Shown in pieces: positions 24,678-34,010 of a stretch of 64,000 nt of DNA. Both the position numbers and the translations under genes were made by a program. Positions within the stretch are counted from its first letter, which is position 1, and every line of letters begins with the position of its first letter. A model generated the notes under the pieces. The model did no database searches. It was not told the origin of the DNA and saw only the letters and a program-made list of their open reading frames with translations. This DNA comes from Arthrobacter sp. (lineage in GTDB: Bacteria; Actinomycetota; Actinomycetes; Actinomycetales; Micrococcaceae). Location: NCBI GenBank assembly GCA_026393275.1, contig JAPLAM010000095.1, positions 124,001 through 188,000 on the forward strand, read 5' to 3'.

Positions 24678-25435
24678 TGCGGGCTTTGCTCGGCTTTCGG
24701 GGAGGTGCGTGGGGTGGACGGCGGAGTGCGCTCCGGGGCGCCCTCGGTCCGGGCTTCCGGAAGGCCCTCGGTTCTGGGCTCGCTCCGAACCCGCGGGATC
24801 TGCTGGGTGCGGGGGCCGCGCTGCTTGTCCCGGCGTTCCTTCAACTTATCCTTGGCCTTGTCGCGCTGGGTTTCGTGCGCCCCGTTCGAGGGGTCGTGGC
24901 CGCGCCGTTCCTCCTGCGCTTCGAGCATGTCCTCGAGCAGGCTGCGCAGTTCGGCCCGGACGTAGTCGCGGGTGGCGACCTCGCGCAGGGCAATGCGCAG
25001 CGAGGCCAGTTCCCGGGTCAGGTACTCGGTGTCCGAGAGGTTGCGTTCGGCGCGCTGGCGGTCCTGTTCGAGCGAGACGCGGTCCCGGTCGTCCTGGCGG
25101 TTCTGTGCGAGCAGCAGCAGAGGTGCGGCATACGAGGCCTGCAGGGACAGCATCAGGGTCAGCAGCGTGTAGCCGAGCGCCTGGGAGTCGAACTGCCAGT
25201 CCTTCGGGGCAAAGGTGTTCCAGACCAGCCAGAATACGCAGAACACCGTCATGTAGACGAGGAACGTCGGCGTGCCCATAAAGCGGGCGAAGCCCTCGGT
25301 GGCGTGGCCGAAGGCATCCGGGTTGGGGGAGAACTTCGGCAGGATCCGCTGCCGCCCGCTCAGCGGGGTATCGAGGCTGCCGGTCCGTGCTCCCGGGCTG
25401 GCAGTGGAGTTCCGTAGCGTGCTGTTATCAGCCAA
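24674..25435 (-). CDS. DUF1003 membrane protein
   Basis: This 253-residue protein has two membrane segments (about 57-76 and 86-106) inside the DUF1003 region (FLVYMTVFCVFWLVWNTF, then LMLSLQASYAAPLLLLAQNR). A coiled-coil stretch and a long charged, proline-rich tail follow. The TTG start is chosen because GGAGG stands five bases before it; it overlaps the end of the MgtE-N/CBS gene. The function is unknown. The order MgtE-N/CBS, DUF1003, mrp is conserved in mycobacteria as I recall. Confidence 0.85.
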   Translation of the reverse strand: MADNSTLRNSTASPGARTGSLDTPLSGRQRILPKFSPNPDAFGHATEGFARFMGTPTFLVYMTVFCVFWLVWNTFAPKDWQFDSQALGYTLLTLMLSLQASYAAPLLLLAQNRQDDRDRVSLEQDRQRAERNLSDTEYLTRELASLRIALREVATRDYVRAELRSLLEDMLEAQEERRGHDPSNGAHETQRDKAKDKLKERRDKQRGPRTQQIPRVRSEPRTEGLPEARTEGAPERTPPSTPRTSPKAEQSPQ

Positions 25436-26711
25436 TGCGGCCTCCAAGCTTCCTTATCGGGGCGTCGTCCTCGTGGGCGCGCCAGTCATCGGGCAACAGA
25501 TGATCAAGCACGTCATCAACAGTCACCGCCCCGACAAGCCGGCCGTCTTCGTTGACCACGGGGAGCGAGTTCAAGTTGTAGGTGGCCAGGGCGCGGGCGA
25601 CCTCACTGATGTGGGCCTGGTCCGAGACCGGTTCTAGATTTTTGTCCACCAGGTTGCCCAGCGGTTCCGGCGGCGGGTAGCGCAGCAGCTGCTGGATATG
25701 CACGACGCCGAGGAAGCGCCCCGTGGGCGTCTCCAGCGGTGGGCGCGTGATGAAGATCGAGGAAGCCAGGGCGGGCGAGAGCTCCTCGCGCCGGACGTGG
25801 GCGAGCGCCTCGGCGACGGTCGCTTCCGGGGGGAGGATGACCGGGACCGGAGTCATCAGGCCGCCGGCGGTGTCCTCGTCATATTCGAGCAGACGGCGCA
25901 CGTCCTCGGCGCCTTCCGGTTCCATCAGCTGCAGCAGTTCCTCGGCCTGGGCGCTGGGGAGCTCGGCGAGGAGGTCGGCGGCGTCGTCGGGATCCATTTC
26001 TTCCAGCACATCGGCGGCGCGCTCGACGTCCAGGGCGGAGAGGATCTCCACCTGGTCACCCTCGCGCATTTCCTGCAACACGTCGGCGAGGCGTTCGTCC
26101 TGGAGTTCGCTGGCGACCTCGAAGCGGCGCTTGTCGCTCATCTCCTGGAGGGCCTCGGCAAAGTCGGCTGGCTTCAGATCCTCGTGGGTGGCAACGAACT
26201 GGGTGGCGGCCTGGGGCTCGGTCTTGGCGCCCTGCTGGGCGTCGGCCCAGTCGATGATCAGGGTTTCGTTGCGGCGCAGCCGGCTCAACGGGGACAGCGA
26301 GTGGCCGCGCCGGACGAAGAGCTTGCTGACGATCCAGTCGCCGGAGCGGTGCCTGTCCATGGCGATGTCCTCGATGGTGGCGTCCCCGCTGCCGTCGGCG
26401 AGGGTCACCCTGCGGTCAAACAACTCGGCGACCACGAGGGTCTCCGCGCCGCGCTGTTCAAACCGGCGCAGGTTCACCAGCCCGGTGCAGATGATCTGGG
26501 TCTGGTCGATCGAGGTGATGCGGGTCATCGGCACGAAAACACGTTTCTTACCGGGGACCTCGACGACGATGCCAACCACGTGCGGGGCGCCACGGTTGCC
26601 ACGGGAGAGCACCACGACGTCGCGCAATCGGCCCAGACGGTCGCCCAGGGGGTCGAAGACGTCCAGTCCGAGGAGGCGCGCGACAAATACGCGAGAAAGT
26701 GTTGTGCTCAC
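25428..26711 (-). CDS. Soluble MgtE-N/CBS protein with PRC-barrel-like N-terminus
   Basis: This 427-residue protein has the cytosolic part of an MgtE magnesium channel but no membrane domain. Residues about 8-100 look like a PRC-barrel (GLDVFDPLGDRLGRLRDVVV). Residues about 170-275 are the MgtE N superhelix (ALQEMSDKRRFEVASELQDE and VLEEMDPDDAADLLAELPS). Two CBS modules follow at about 285-410 (AGGLMTPVPVILPPEATVAE and LNSLPVVNEDGRLVGAVTVD). It may sense magnesium or nucleotides for a partner, and DUF1003 is the obvious candidate. Often annotated as a magnesium transporter, which the missing channel domain argues against. Confidence 0.85.
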   Translation of the reverse strand: MSTTLSRVFVARLLGLDVFDPLGDRLGRLRDVVVLSRGNRGAPHVVGIVVEVPGKKRVFVPMTRITSIDQTQIICTGLVNLRRFEQRGAETLVVAELFDRRVTLADGSGDATIEDIAMDRHRSGDWIVSKLFVRRGHSLSPLSRLRRNETLIIDWADAQQGAKTEPQAATQFVATHEDLKPADFAEALQEMSDKRRFEVASELQDERLADVLQEMREGDQVEILSALDVERAADVLEEMDPDDAADLLAELPSAQAEELLQLMEPEGAEDVRRLLEYDEDTAGGLMTPVPVILPPEATVAEALAHVRREELSPALASSIFITRPPLETPTGRFLGVVHIQQLLRYPPPEPLGNLVDKNLEPVSDQAHISEVARALATYNLNSLPVVNEDGRLVGAVTVDDVLDHLLPDDWRAHEDDAPIRKLGGRIG

Positions 26712-26788
26712 TCCTACAGGCTACCGAGTCTGCTCTCTTTTAGCTGAATTTGCAGGCACCGCACAGCTGGATGGGCGAGAATGGGCGT

Positions 26789-27649
26789 ATGTCAAACATT
26801 TTTGGTGGTCCAAGGGCCGGCGCTTCCGGCGGGGCGGACGAAGCGCGCGCTGTTCCCAAGGGCGACACCGTCGGTTCCTACAACTCCTACCTGGACGCCC
26901 AGAAGGCGGTGGACTACCTGGCGGACCAGCAGTTCCCCGTGCAACTGGTCTCGATCGTCGGCAATGACCTGAAAATGGTGGAACGCGTCACCGGCCGGCT
27001 CACGTACCCGCGCGTTGCGCTCTCCGGAGCGCTGAGCGGGATGTGGTTCGGGCTCTTCGTCGGCGTCATGCTGTCCTTCTTCTCCACCACGCCGGGGTAC
27101 TTCTCGATCGTCACCTCGGTGCTGATGGGAGCGGCGTTCTTCATGCTGTTCGGCATCGTCACGTACGCGATGCAGCGCGGCAAGCGTGACTTCACCTCGA
27201 CCAACCAGGTGGTGGCGACCAACTATGACGTCGTGGTGGCCTTCGAAGCCGCGCATGAGGCCCGCCGCCTCCTGCACCAGTTGCCGATGACCCGGAACGA
27301 CGCCGCCACGCCCGGCTACCAGCACTATGACCAGCAGAACCAGCAGCGCCCGCAACAGCCCGGCCCGCAGCAGCCGCAGCAGCCCGGCCCGCAGCGCCCC
27401 GCGGGCTGGAACGACCCCTACGGTCAGCGGACCCCCGAGGCCGGCCAGCAGCAGCCGGCCAGCGTTCACGCGGCGCCGGAACCCGAGCCGGCCCGCCCCT
27501 CCGGTGTCAGCTACCCGGATCTGCCCGACGGGCGCCCGCAGTACGGCGTCCGGGTCAACGACCCCGCGCCGGCCACGGCCCAGCAGGGAGAAGTGCGGCA
27601 GGGAGAAGCCAGCCAGGGCGCGCCGCGCCCGGAGGGCGAGCAGCGCTAG
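26789..27649 (+). CDS. General-stress (YflT/GS17M-like) membrane protein
   Basis: This 286-residue protein has an N-terminal YflT-like domain (about 25-80, GSYNSYLDAQKAVDYLADQQ). Two membrane segments follow at about 85-108 and 115-135, then a long glutamine/proline-rich low-complexity tail. The family is associated with general stress proteins and its mechanism is unknown. The ATG at 26789 begins MSNIFGGPR; an in-frame TTG at 26750 is less likely. It is divergent from the MgtE-N/CBS gene. Confidence 0.8.
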   Translation: MSNIFGGPRAGASGGADEARAVPKGDTVGSYNSYLDAQKAVDYLADQQFPVQLVSIVGNDLKMVERVTGRLTYPRVALSGALSGMWFGLFVGVMLSFFSTTPGYFSIVTSVLMGAAFFMLFGIVTYAMQRGKRDFTSTNQVVATNYDVVVAFEAAHEARRLLHQLPMTRNDAATPGYQHYDQQNQQRPQQPGPQQPQQPGPQRPAGWNDPYGQRTPEAGQQQPASVHAAPEPEPARPSGVSYPDLPDGRPQYGVRVNDPAPATAQQGEVRQGEASQGAPRPEGEQR

Positions 27650-27678
27650 CGCGGCCCCAGAGGCTCCGGCGCAAGGCA

Positions 27679-27716
27679 AAAGGGAGGGTCACCGCCGGTG
27701 ACCCTCCCTTTATCTT
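27679..27716 (+). terminator. Bidirectional intrinsic terminator
   Basis: AAAGGGAGGGTCACC (27679-27693) pairs perfectly with 27697-27711 around a GCC loop, with a T-rich 3' side and an A-rich 5' side. It lies between the stress-protein gene and the convergent aminopeptidase gene. Confidence 0.88.
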
Positions 27717-27792
27717 GCCCAAGTGCATGTCTTGCCCGCTTGCTGCCCTGCGACACCGCAGGGCAACAAGCCAGGGGGCTACAGTCCGCTGG

Positions 27793-29376
27793 CTACGGCA
27801 GCTGGGCCTCGACCTCCTGGTAGATGCCTGCCATCCAGGACTCGACGTCGTCGGCCTTGCGGGGGAGCGCGGCGCTGAGGTTGACCGGGCCGTCCGCGGT
27901 CATCAGGATGTCGTCCTCGATCCGGACGCCGATGCCGCGGTATTCCGCCGGAATGGCGAGGTCCTCCGCCTTGAAGTACAGCCCGGGTTCGATGGTGAAG
28001 ATCATGCCGGGGGTGAGGACGCCGTCCAGGTACAGCTCGCGCTTGGCCTGGGCGCAGTCGTGCACGTCGAGGCCCAGGTGGTGGCTGGTGCCGTGCGGCA
28101 TCCAGCGGCGGTGCTGCTGGCCTTCGGCACTGATGGCCTCCTCGACGGACACCGGCAGCAGGCCCCATTCGGCGAGCCGCTCGGCCAGCACGGTGGTGGC
28201 CGCGGTGTGGATGTCGCGGAACTTGATCCCGGGTTGGGCGGCGGCAAAGCCGGCGTCGGCGGCGTCGAGCACTGCTTCGTAGACCTTGCGCTGGATCTCC
28301 GAGAAGGTGCCGTTGGTGGGCAGGGTGCGGGTGACGTCCGCGGTGTAGAGGGAATCGGCCTCGACGCCGGCGTCCAGCAGCAGCAGCTCGCCGGCGTTGA
28401 CCTTGCCGGTGTTGCGGGTCCAGTGCAGCACGGTGGCATTGTTGCCGCCGGCGGCGATGGTGTCGTAGCCGAGCTCGTTGCCTTCCTCGCGGGCACGGGC
28501 GAAGAACGCGCCTTCGACCACACGCTCGCCGCGGGGGTGGGAGAGGGCCCGCGGCAGGGCCTTGACCACTTCGGTGAAGCCCTGCACCGTGGCGGCCACG
28601 GCCGTCTTCATCTGCTCGACTTCCCACTCGTCCTTGATGAGGCGCAGCTCGGAGAGGGCCTCGCTGAGCTTCTCGTCGAGCGCGTCCAGGACGCCCAGGT
28701 CCAGGTTCTCAGGGTCCTTGGCGGTGTTGTAGCGGGCGGTGTCGACCAGCGCGTCGATGTTCTCGTCCACCTTGCGCACCAGGCGGATGGAGATGCCGCC
28801 GATCTCCGGGGCGCCCACGTTCTTGGTGATGGCGAGCTCGAGCTCGGCCAAGTCGGCCGTCTCGAGGCCCAGCTGGGCCTTGAACTCGGCGAGGGTGGGC
28901 CGGGCGCCGATCCAGAATTCGCCCGAACGGGAGTCAGCGTAGAACTGCTCGGTGTCGCGGCCGGCCAGCGGACGGAAGTACAGGGTGGCGCGGTGGTGGC
29001 CGCCGTCGTCGCCCTTGCCCTCATCAGAGGGCTCAAGGATCAGCACGGCGTCGGGCTCATGGTCCAGGCCCAGGCCAGTCAGGTGCGCGAAGCCCGAATG
29101 CGGACGGAAGCGGTAGTCGCAGTCGTTGGAGCGGACCTTCAGCGGGCCGGCGGGAATGACCAGGCGTTCGCCTTTGAACAGCTCGGAGATGGCGCGGCGG
29201 CGGCCGGCTGCGTGGCCGGCGACTGCGTCCAGTTCGGGAAGCTGCTCCCGGAACGGGGCCCAATTGCTGGCCATGAACGCCTTGAAGGCGTCGGAGCTGG
29301 GCCGCTGCGAGCGGTTATTGAGGCGCTCCTCGAGGGGCTGGGAAGCGGAGATTTGGGTGTTATCTGCATCGTTCAC
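27793..29376 (-). CDS. pepP: Xaa-Pro aminopeptidase (aminopeptidase P)
   Basis: This 527-residue M24B metallopeptidase removes N-terminal residues linked to proline. An aminopeptidase P N-terminal domain (about 50-190) precedes the pita-bread catalytic domain. The metal ligands are visible in LLLDAGVEADSLYTADVTRT (two aspartates), HGTSHHLGLDVHD (histidine), TIEPGLY (glutamate) and GVRIEDDIL (glutamate). The start is the GTG at 29376. The enzyme is probably cytoplasmic. Confidence 0.92.
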   Translation of the reverse strand: MNDADNTQISASQPLEERLNNRSQRPSSDAFKAFMASNWAPFREQLPELDAVAGHAAGRRRAISELFKGERLVIPAGPLKVRSNDCDYRFRPHSGFAHLTGLGLDHEPDAVLILEPSDEGKGDDGGHHRATLYFRPLAGRDTEQFYADSRSGEFWIGARPTLAEFKAQLGLETADLAELELAITKNVGAPEIGGISIRLVRKVDENIDALVDTARYNTAKDPENLDLGVLDALDEKLSEALSELRLIKDEWEVEQMKTAVAATVQGFTEVVKALPRALSHPRGERVVEGAFFARAREEGNELGYDTIAAGGNNATVLHWTRNTGKVNAGELLLLDAGVEADSLYTADVTRTLPTNGTFSEIQRKVYEAVLDAADAGFAAAQPGIKFRDIHTAATTVLAERLAEWGLLPVSVEEAISAEGQQHRRWMPHGTSHHLGLDVHDCAQAKRELYLDGVLTPGMIFTIEPGLYFKAEDLAIPAEYRGIGVRIEDDILMTADGPVNLSAALPRKADDVESWMAGIYQEVEAQLP

Positions 29377-29447
29377 CGTCCCATAGTCTCACCAGCGGCG
29401 CGGCTTAGGCCACCAACCCGCCCGCGCGGATCTACTACGCTGGGCAG

Positions 29448-30293
29448 GTGAGGATTGACCTGCATGCCCACTCGAATGTTTCCGACGGCACCCAACCGCC
29501 CGCGGACGTGATCGCGTCCGCCGCGGAAGCCGCGCTCGACGTCGTCGCCCTGACCGATCACGACTCCACTGACGGCTGGACTGCGGCAGCCGCCGCGGCC
29601 AGGGAACTGGGGGTGGCCCTGGTCCCCGGCATGGAGATCTCCTGCCGCACCAGCGAGGGCATCAGCGTCCACCTGCTCAGCTACCTGCACGACCCGGACC
29701 ACCCGGGGCTGCTGGAGGAAATCACCAAGGCCAAGGACGCCCGCTTCACCCGCGCCGAACGGATGGTCAGCCTGCTCGCCGAGGACTACCCGCTGAGCTG
29801 GGACGACGTCATCCACCACGTGGCCCCCGGCGCCACCCTGGGCCGGCCGCACATCGCCGACGCCCTCGTGGCCGCGGGCGTCGTCGCGGACCGCAGCGAA
29901 GCCTTCGACACGATCCTGACCTCGCGTTCACGGTACTGGGTGCAGCACTACGCGCCGGACCCGGCGTACGCCGTCGAACTGGTCCGCGACGCCGGCGGCG
30001 TCCCGGTGTTCGCGCACCCGGTGGCGTCCTCGCGCGGACGGATCGTGGGGGATAAGACCTACCGCGAAATGATCGACGCCGGGCTGGCCGGGCTCGAGAT
30101 CGACCACCGGGACAACCCCGAGGAGGGCCGGGTGTTCCTGCGCCGCCTGGCCCAACGGCACGGGCTGCTGGTGACCGGGTCCTCCGACTACCACGGGGCC
30201 GGGAAGCCGAACCTGCTGGGCGAGAACCTGACCGCCCCGGAGGTGTTGTCCCGGATCGAGGAGATGGGCACCGGATCGTCCGTGGTGCGCTGA
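29448..30293 (+). CDS. PHP-domain phosphoesterase (TrpH/RNase AM type)
   Basis: This 281-residue PHP-domain protein is similar to the 3',5'-nucleoside bisphosphate phosphatase/RNase AM (TrpH) group. Metal ligands lie in DLHAHSNVSDGT (about 3-14), LTDHDSTDGW (about 36-45), PGMEISCR, FAHP (about 187) and GSSDYHG near the end. It starts with GTG 71 bases from the divergent pepP start. Its stop overlaps the marC start by one base. Confidence 0.9.
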   Translation: MRIDLHAHSNVSDGTQPPADVIASAAEAALDVVALTDHDSTDGWTAAAAAARELGVALVPGMEISCRTSEGISVHLLSYLHDPDHPGLLEEITKAKDARFTRAERMVSLLAEDYPLSWDDVIHHVAPGATLGRPHIADALVAAGVVADRSEAFDTILTSRSRYWVQHYAPDPAYAVELVRDAGGVPVFAHPVASSRGRIVGDKTYREMIDAGLAGLEIDHRDNPEEGRVFLRRLAQRHGLLVTGSSDYHGAGKPNLLGENLTAPEVLSRIEEMGTGSSVVR

Positions 30294-30910
30294 TGGAGTG
30301 GATCGACCTGCAGCTCCTGGCCTCCGTGATCGTGACGCTGTTCGTGATCATGGACCCGCCCGGGACCGTGCCGATCTTCATGTCGCTGACGGCCCAGATG
30401 AACGCCAAGGATCGAAACATTTCGGCGCTGCAGGCCCTCCTGGTGGCCACCGGGGTGATTGTGGCTTTCGCGATTTTCGGGCAGTCGATCCTGAACTACA
30501 TGCACATCTCGCTCGCCGCATTGCAGGGGGCCGGCGGACTGCTCCTCGTGCTGATCGCGCTGCAACTGCTCACCGGTTCCACCAGCGGCGAAGAGAATGC
30601 GGCCAAGTACAAAAACGTCGCGTTTGTGCCGCTGGGGACGCCGCTGATGGCCGGCCCGGGCGCAATCGTGGCAGTCATGGTATTCGTCCAACGCTCCAAC
30701 AACATGGCGCAGTTTCTGGCCGTGGGGCTCGGGATTGCCGTGACGCTCGCGTCGCTCTATCTGGCGATGCGGTTCGCCGGGGTGGTCCAGCGCGTCCTGG
30801 GGGAAAACGGCGTCGAACTGGTCACCCGGATCGCCGGATTGCTGCTCTCCGCGATTGCCGTGCAGATGATTGCGGACGCCGTGCACGCCTTCGCCAAGAG
30901 CTGGACCTGA
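30293..30910 (+). CDS. MarC-family integral membrane protein
   Basis: This 205-residue protein has six membrane segments. The family pattern is clear: FVIMDPPGTVPIFMSLTAQM near the N-terminus, the central PLGTPLMAGPGAIVAVM and the last helix IAGLLLSAIAVQMIADAV. MarC proteins have no proven function despite the multiple-antibiotic-resistance name. It overlaps the PHP gene (TGATG), so the two are translationally coupled. Confidence 0.9.
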   Translation: MEWIDLQLLASVIVTLFVIMDPPGTVPIFMSLTAQMNAKDRNISALQALLVATGVIVAFAIFGQSILNYMHISLAALQGAGGLLLVLIALQLLTGSTSGEENAAKYKNVAFVPLGTPLMAGPGAIVAVMVFVQRSNNMAQFLAVGLGIAVTLASLYLAMRFAGVVQRVLGENGVELVTRIAGLLLSAIAVQMIADAVHAFAKSWT

Positions 30911-30932
30911 CGCCGCTCGCCGTCCCAAAGTA

Positions 30933-30980
30933 ACTCGCAATTGTTGTCGTTTTGGGGCCTCAAAACGACAACGAATGCGA
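30933..30980. terminator. Stem-loop between marC and the methyltransferase gene
   Basis: GTTGTCGTTTTG and CAAAACGACAAC pair as a 12-bp stem around GGGCCT. CTCGCA and TGCGAG extend it after a short mismatch. Poly-T and poly-A arms make it usable in both directions for this convergent pair. Confidence 0.75.
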
Positions 30981-30981
30981 G

Positions 30982-31887
30982 CTAGTTGGGCTGGGCGGCG
31001 GGTTCCGACTGGGGCTGGGCGGAAGGCATTGCCGTGAAGTGCGCGTGCGCGCCGAGCCGCTTGGTCATGACGTCGACGGCGGCCTGGTTCTGGTCCACGC
31101 AGACGAACTTCCGTCCGAGCTTCGCGGCCACGGCGCCGAGCGTGCCGGAGCCCGCGAAGAAGTCCAGGCACCAGTCGCCGGGCCGGCTGGAGGCAGCCAC
31201 GACCCGCCGGATCAGGCCCTCGGGCTTCTGCGTCGGGTAGCCGGTCTTTTCCCGGCCCGTCGGCGAGACGATGGTGTGCCACCAGACATCGGTGGGCAGC
31301 TTGCCGAGTTCTCGCTTCGCCGGCGTGACGAGGCCCGGCGCCATGTACGGCTCGCGGTCCACCTCGGCGCTGTCGAAGTGGTATTTCGCCGGGTTCTTCA
31401 CGTACACGAGGATGTTGTCGTGTTTGGTGGGCCAGCGGAACTTGGCGCGGGCGCCGTAGTCGTACGCCCAGATGATCTCGTTGAGGAAGCACTCGCGGCC
31501 GAAGATCGCATCCAGCATGACCTTGGCGTAGTGCACCTCGCGGTAGTCGAGGTGCAGGTACAGGGTGCCGTCGTCGGCCAGCAGCCGCCAGGCCTCGACG
31601 AGCCGCGGCTCCAGGAAGGACCAGTAGTCGCTGAACGCGTCGTCGTAACTGTGCAGCGCGCCCTTGATGGTGTCGTAGGAGCGGCCCTTGAAGCCCACCC
31701 GGTCGCCCGCGCCCCCGGCGTTCAACACCATCTTGGTTTCCTGGCGCTTCTGGACCCGGCCGGTGTTGAACGGCGGATCCACATAAATGAGTGTGAAGGC
31801 GCCGTCCGGCAGCGACGGGAGGTATTCCGCGTTGTCCGCGTGAACCACCAGATTGCTGCCGTCCGGCGCCCAGACGGTATCAGTCAT
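30982..31887 (-). CDS. Orphan site-specific DNA methyltransferase (N4/N6 type)
   Basis: This 301-residue amino-methyltransferase has motif IV DPPF (37-40, in LIYVDPPFNTGR) ahead of motif I FAGSGTLGAVAAKLGRKFVC (about 253-272), the beta-class order. TGYPTQKPEGLI precedes motif I as usual. Recognition sequence and base (N6-adenine or N4-cytosine) are unknown. No restriction gene is nearby. It starts 7 bases after the stop of the helicase gene, so it is probably co-transcribed with it. Confidence 0.88.
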   Translation of the reverse strand: MTDTVWAPDGSNLVVHADNAEYLPSLPDGAFTLIYVDPPFNTGRVQKRQETKMVLNAGGAGDRVGFKGRSYDTIKGALHSYDDAFSDYWSFLEPRLVEAWRLLADDGTLYLHLDYREVHYAKVMLDAIFGRECFLNEIIWAYDYGARAKFRWPTKHDNILVYVKNPAKYHFDSAEVDREPYMAPGLVTPAKRELGKLPTDVWWHTIVSPTGREKTGYPTQKPEGLIRRVVAASSRPGDWCLDFFAGSGTLGAVAAKLGRKFVCVDQNQAAVDVMTKRLGAHAHFTAMPSAQPQSEPAAQPN

Positions 31888-31894
31888 AAAGGGG

Positions 31895-33646
31895 TTAGGC
31901 CTCGGCGCTGCGTGCCGGGGCGCTGCCCTGGGCGTCGCCGGTCACGACTTCGCCGTTGTGGCGGCGCGTGCGGGTACGGCGGCGCGCCCGGGTGGCGCGG
32001 TCGACCTCGGTCGGGGCGCTGGTCCTTGCCGCCGGGGCGGTTGCCTCGGCGGGTCCGGCTGCGCTTTCCTTTTCGGGGGAACGACGACGTCGCTCGCCGG
32101 AGCGCCCGCTCTCACGTCCGCCCTCGCGTCCGCCGTCCCGGGACCCGGAGCGTCCGCCTTCACGTCCGCTGTCGCGTCCGGCGTCGCGGGGGCCGCGGCC
32201 GTCGCGTCCGCCGGTCTTGGCGCTGTCGCGTCCACTGTTTTGTGCGCCGCCGCGCGCGTTCTTCTTGCCGGTCTCACCGAGGTCCTCGAGGACTTCGGCG
32301 TCGACGCCGGCGAGTACCCGCTTGTCGCGGGGCAGGCGGCCCTTGGTTCCCGCCGGGATGTCCAGCTCCTCGTACAGGTGCGGGGATGAGGAGTAGGTCT
32401 CCACCGGCTCGGGGTAGCTCAGGCCGAGGGCCTTGTTGATCAGGCCCCAGCGGGGCATGTCATCCCAGTCGACGAAGGTCACAGCGGTGCCCTTGTTGCC
32501 GGCGCGGCCGGTGCGGCCGACGCGGTGCAGGTAGATCTTCTCGTCTTCGACGCACTGGTAGTTGATGACGTGCGTGACGTCGTCGACGTCGATGCCGCGG
32601 GCGGCGACGTCGGTGGCGACTAGGACATCCACCTTGTTGTTGCGGAAGGCGCGGAGGGCCTGTTCGCGGGCGCCCTGGCCGAGGTCGCCGTGGATGGCCG
32701 CAGCGGCGAAACCGCGATCTACGAGTTCCTCGGCGACCTTCGCCGCGGTGCGCTTGGTCTTGGTGAAGATGATGGTCCGGCCGCGTCCGCGGGCCTGCAG
32801 TATGCGCGCCACTACCTCGACTTTGTCCATGCTGTGGGCACGGTAGATCAGCTGGCGGATGTCACGCTTCGTCAGACCCTCGTCGTCGGGGTCCGCGGCT
32901 CGGATGTGGGTGGGCTGGCTCATGTAGCGGCGCGCCATCGCGATGACCGGGCCGGGCATGGTGGCGGAGAACAGCAGGGTCTGGCGGACGGCGGGGGTGC
33001 CGGCAATGAGGGTCTCAACGTCCGGCAGGAAGCCGAGGTCCAGCATCTCGTCGGCCTCGTCGAGGATGACCATCTTGACGTTCTTGAGGACCAGGTGCTT
33101 CTGCTTGTACAGGTCGATCAGGCGTCCGGGGGTGCCGACGACGATCTCGACGCCCTGCTGCAGTGACTCAATCTGCGGTTCGTAGGCGCGGCCGCCGTAA
33201 ATCGTGGCGATGCGGGCGTTGCGTTTGCGGGCCGCGTTCTGGAGATCGCCGGCGACCTGGACCGCCAGCTCGCGGGTCGGCACGATCACGAGGGCCTGCG
33301 GCGCGCCGGGGGCGGGCAGCGCCGCAAAGCCGGCGTCGTCGCGTCCGACGACCCGCTGCAGGGCCGGGATGCCGAAGCCGAGGGTCTTGCCCGTGCCGGT
33401 CTTGGCCTGACCGATGATGTCGTGGCCGTTCAGCGCAACGGGCAGGGTCATGGCCTGGATCGGGAACGGATGGGTGATGCCGGCGTCGGCAAGGGATTCA
33501 ACGATGTCGGCGCGGACGTTGTAGTCCGCGAAGGACATTTCCGCGATTTCGTGCGGAGTTTCGTCCGAGATGATGGTCTCTTCCGGTTCGATCGATTCCG
33601 TGCCGGATTCGTCGGTCAGAAGCTGGTGCGTGTGCAATTCACTCAC
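31895..33646 (-). CDS. DEAD-box ATP-dependent RNA helicase
   Basis: This 583-residue RNA helicase remodels RNA in ribosome assembly or decay. The Q motif (FPIQAMTLPV) is at about 61-70, motif I AKTGTGKT at 81-88, motif Ia PTRELA at 123-128, motif II DEAD at 196-199, motif III SAT at about 228, and the C-terminal HRVGRTGRAG follows. The last 130 residues are R/G/D/S-rich repeats (GRDGRGPRDAGRDSGREGG), an RNA-binding tail. It corresponds to the mycobacterial RhlE position next to a ferritin-like gene (from memory), but here about 10 kb of other DNA intervenes. Confidence 0.93.
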   Translation of the reverse strand: MSELHTHQLLTDESGTESIEPEETIISDETPHEIAEMSFADYNVRADIVESLADAGITHPFPIQAMTLPVALNGHDIIGQAKTGTGKTLGFGIPALQRVVGRDDAGFAALPAPGAPQALVIVPTRELAVQVAGDLQNAARKRNARIATIYGGRAYEPQIESLQQGVEIVVGTPGRLIDLYKQKHLVLKNVKMVILDEADEMLDLGFLPDVETLIAGTPAVRQTLLFSATMPGPVIAMARRYMSQPTHIRAADPDDEGLTKRDIRQLIYRAHSMDKVEVVARILQARGRGRTIIFTKTKRTAAKVAEELVDRGFAAAAIHGDLGQGAREQALRAFRNNKVDVLVATDVAARGIDVDDVTHVINYQCVEDEKIYLHRVGRTGRAGNKGTAVTFVDWDDMPRWGLINKALGLSYPEPVETYSSSPHLYEELDIPAGTKGRLPRDKRVLAGVDAEVLEDLGETGKKNARGGAQNSGRDSAKTGGRDGRGPRDAGRDSGREGGRSGSRDGGREGGRESGRSGERRRRSPEKESAAGPAEATAPAARTSAPTEVDRATRARRRTRTRRHNGEVVTGDAQGSAPARSAEA

Positions 33647-34010
33647 AGGGAGTTTCCTTATTCATTTGGGCTGCGCTGCTTGCTCAACGGGGCCGGCCGA
33701 GGGCCGTTCCGGAGCACGCTCAGGCGCGCGAGCAGGTCCAGTGGAAGCCGATCGCGGGCTATCTGAATGCTGGCACTGGGACCAGCGGGTGTATCTCAAG
33801 ATCGCGTAGGGGCGGGCTTGTTGAATTCGAAAAACTTGGAAATCAACGACCGGGCATCCATTACTACCCTTCCAGTCTAGCCGTTCGCGGTTCGGAACCT
33901 CGACCGGGGCCCGCGGTGCGGCGCGGCACCGCGGCGGCAGCGGCAACCTGCCGGGCCCGCAGAAACTCAATCCCATTTACAGGCACCCTCGTTTGATTCA
34001 TAGTCGAGGC
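33647..34010. other. Gene-free stretch upstream of the helicase
   Basis: No convincing gene is present. The 5' region of the helicase gene must hold its promoter, but I cannot place one securely. Composition becomes more mixed here, marking the start of the accessory region. Confidence 0.4.

Noticed and set aside
30982..31887. Restriction-modification system
   Set aside because: The neighbours are an RNA helicase and MarC, and no restriction endonuclease gene is near, so it is treated as an orphan methyltransferase.
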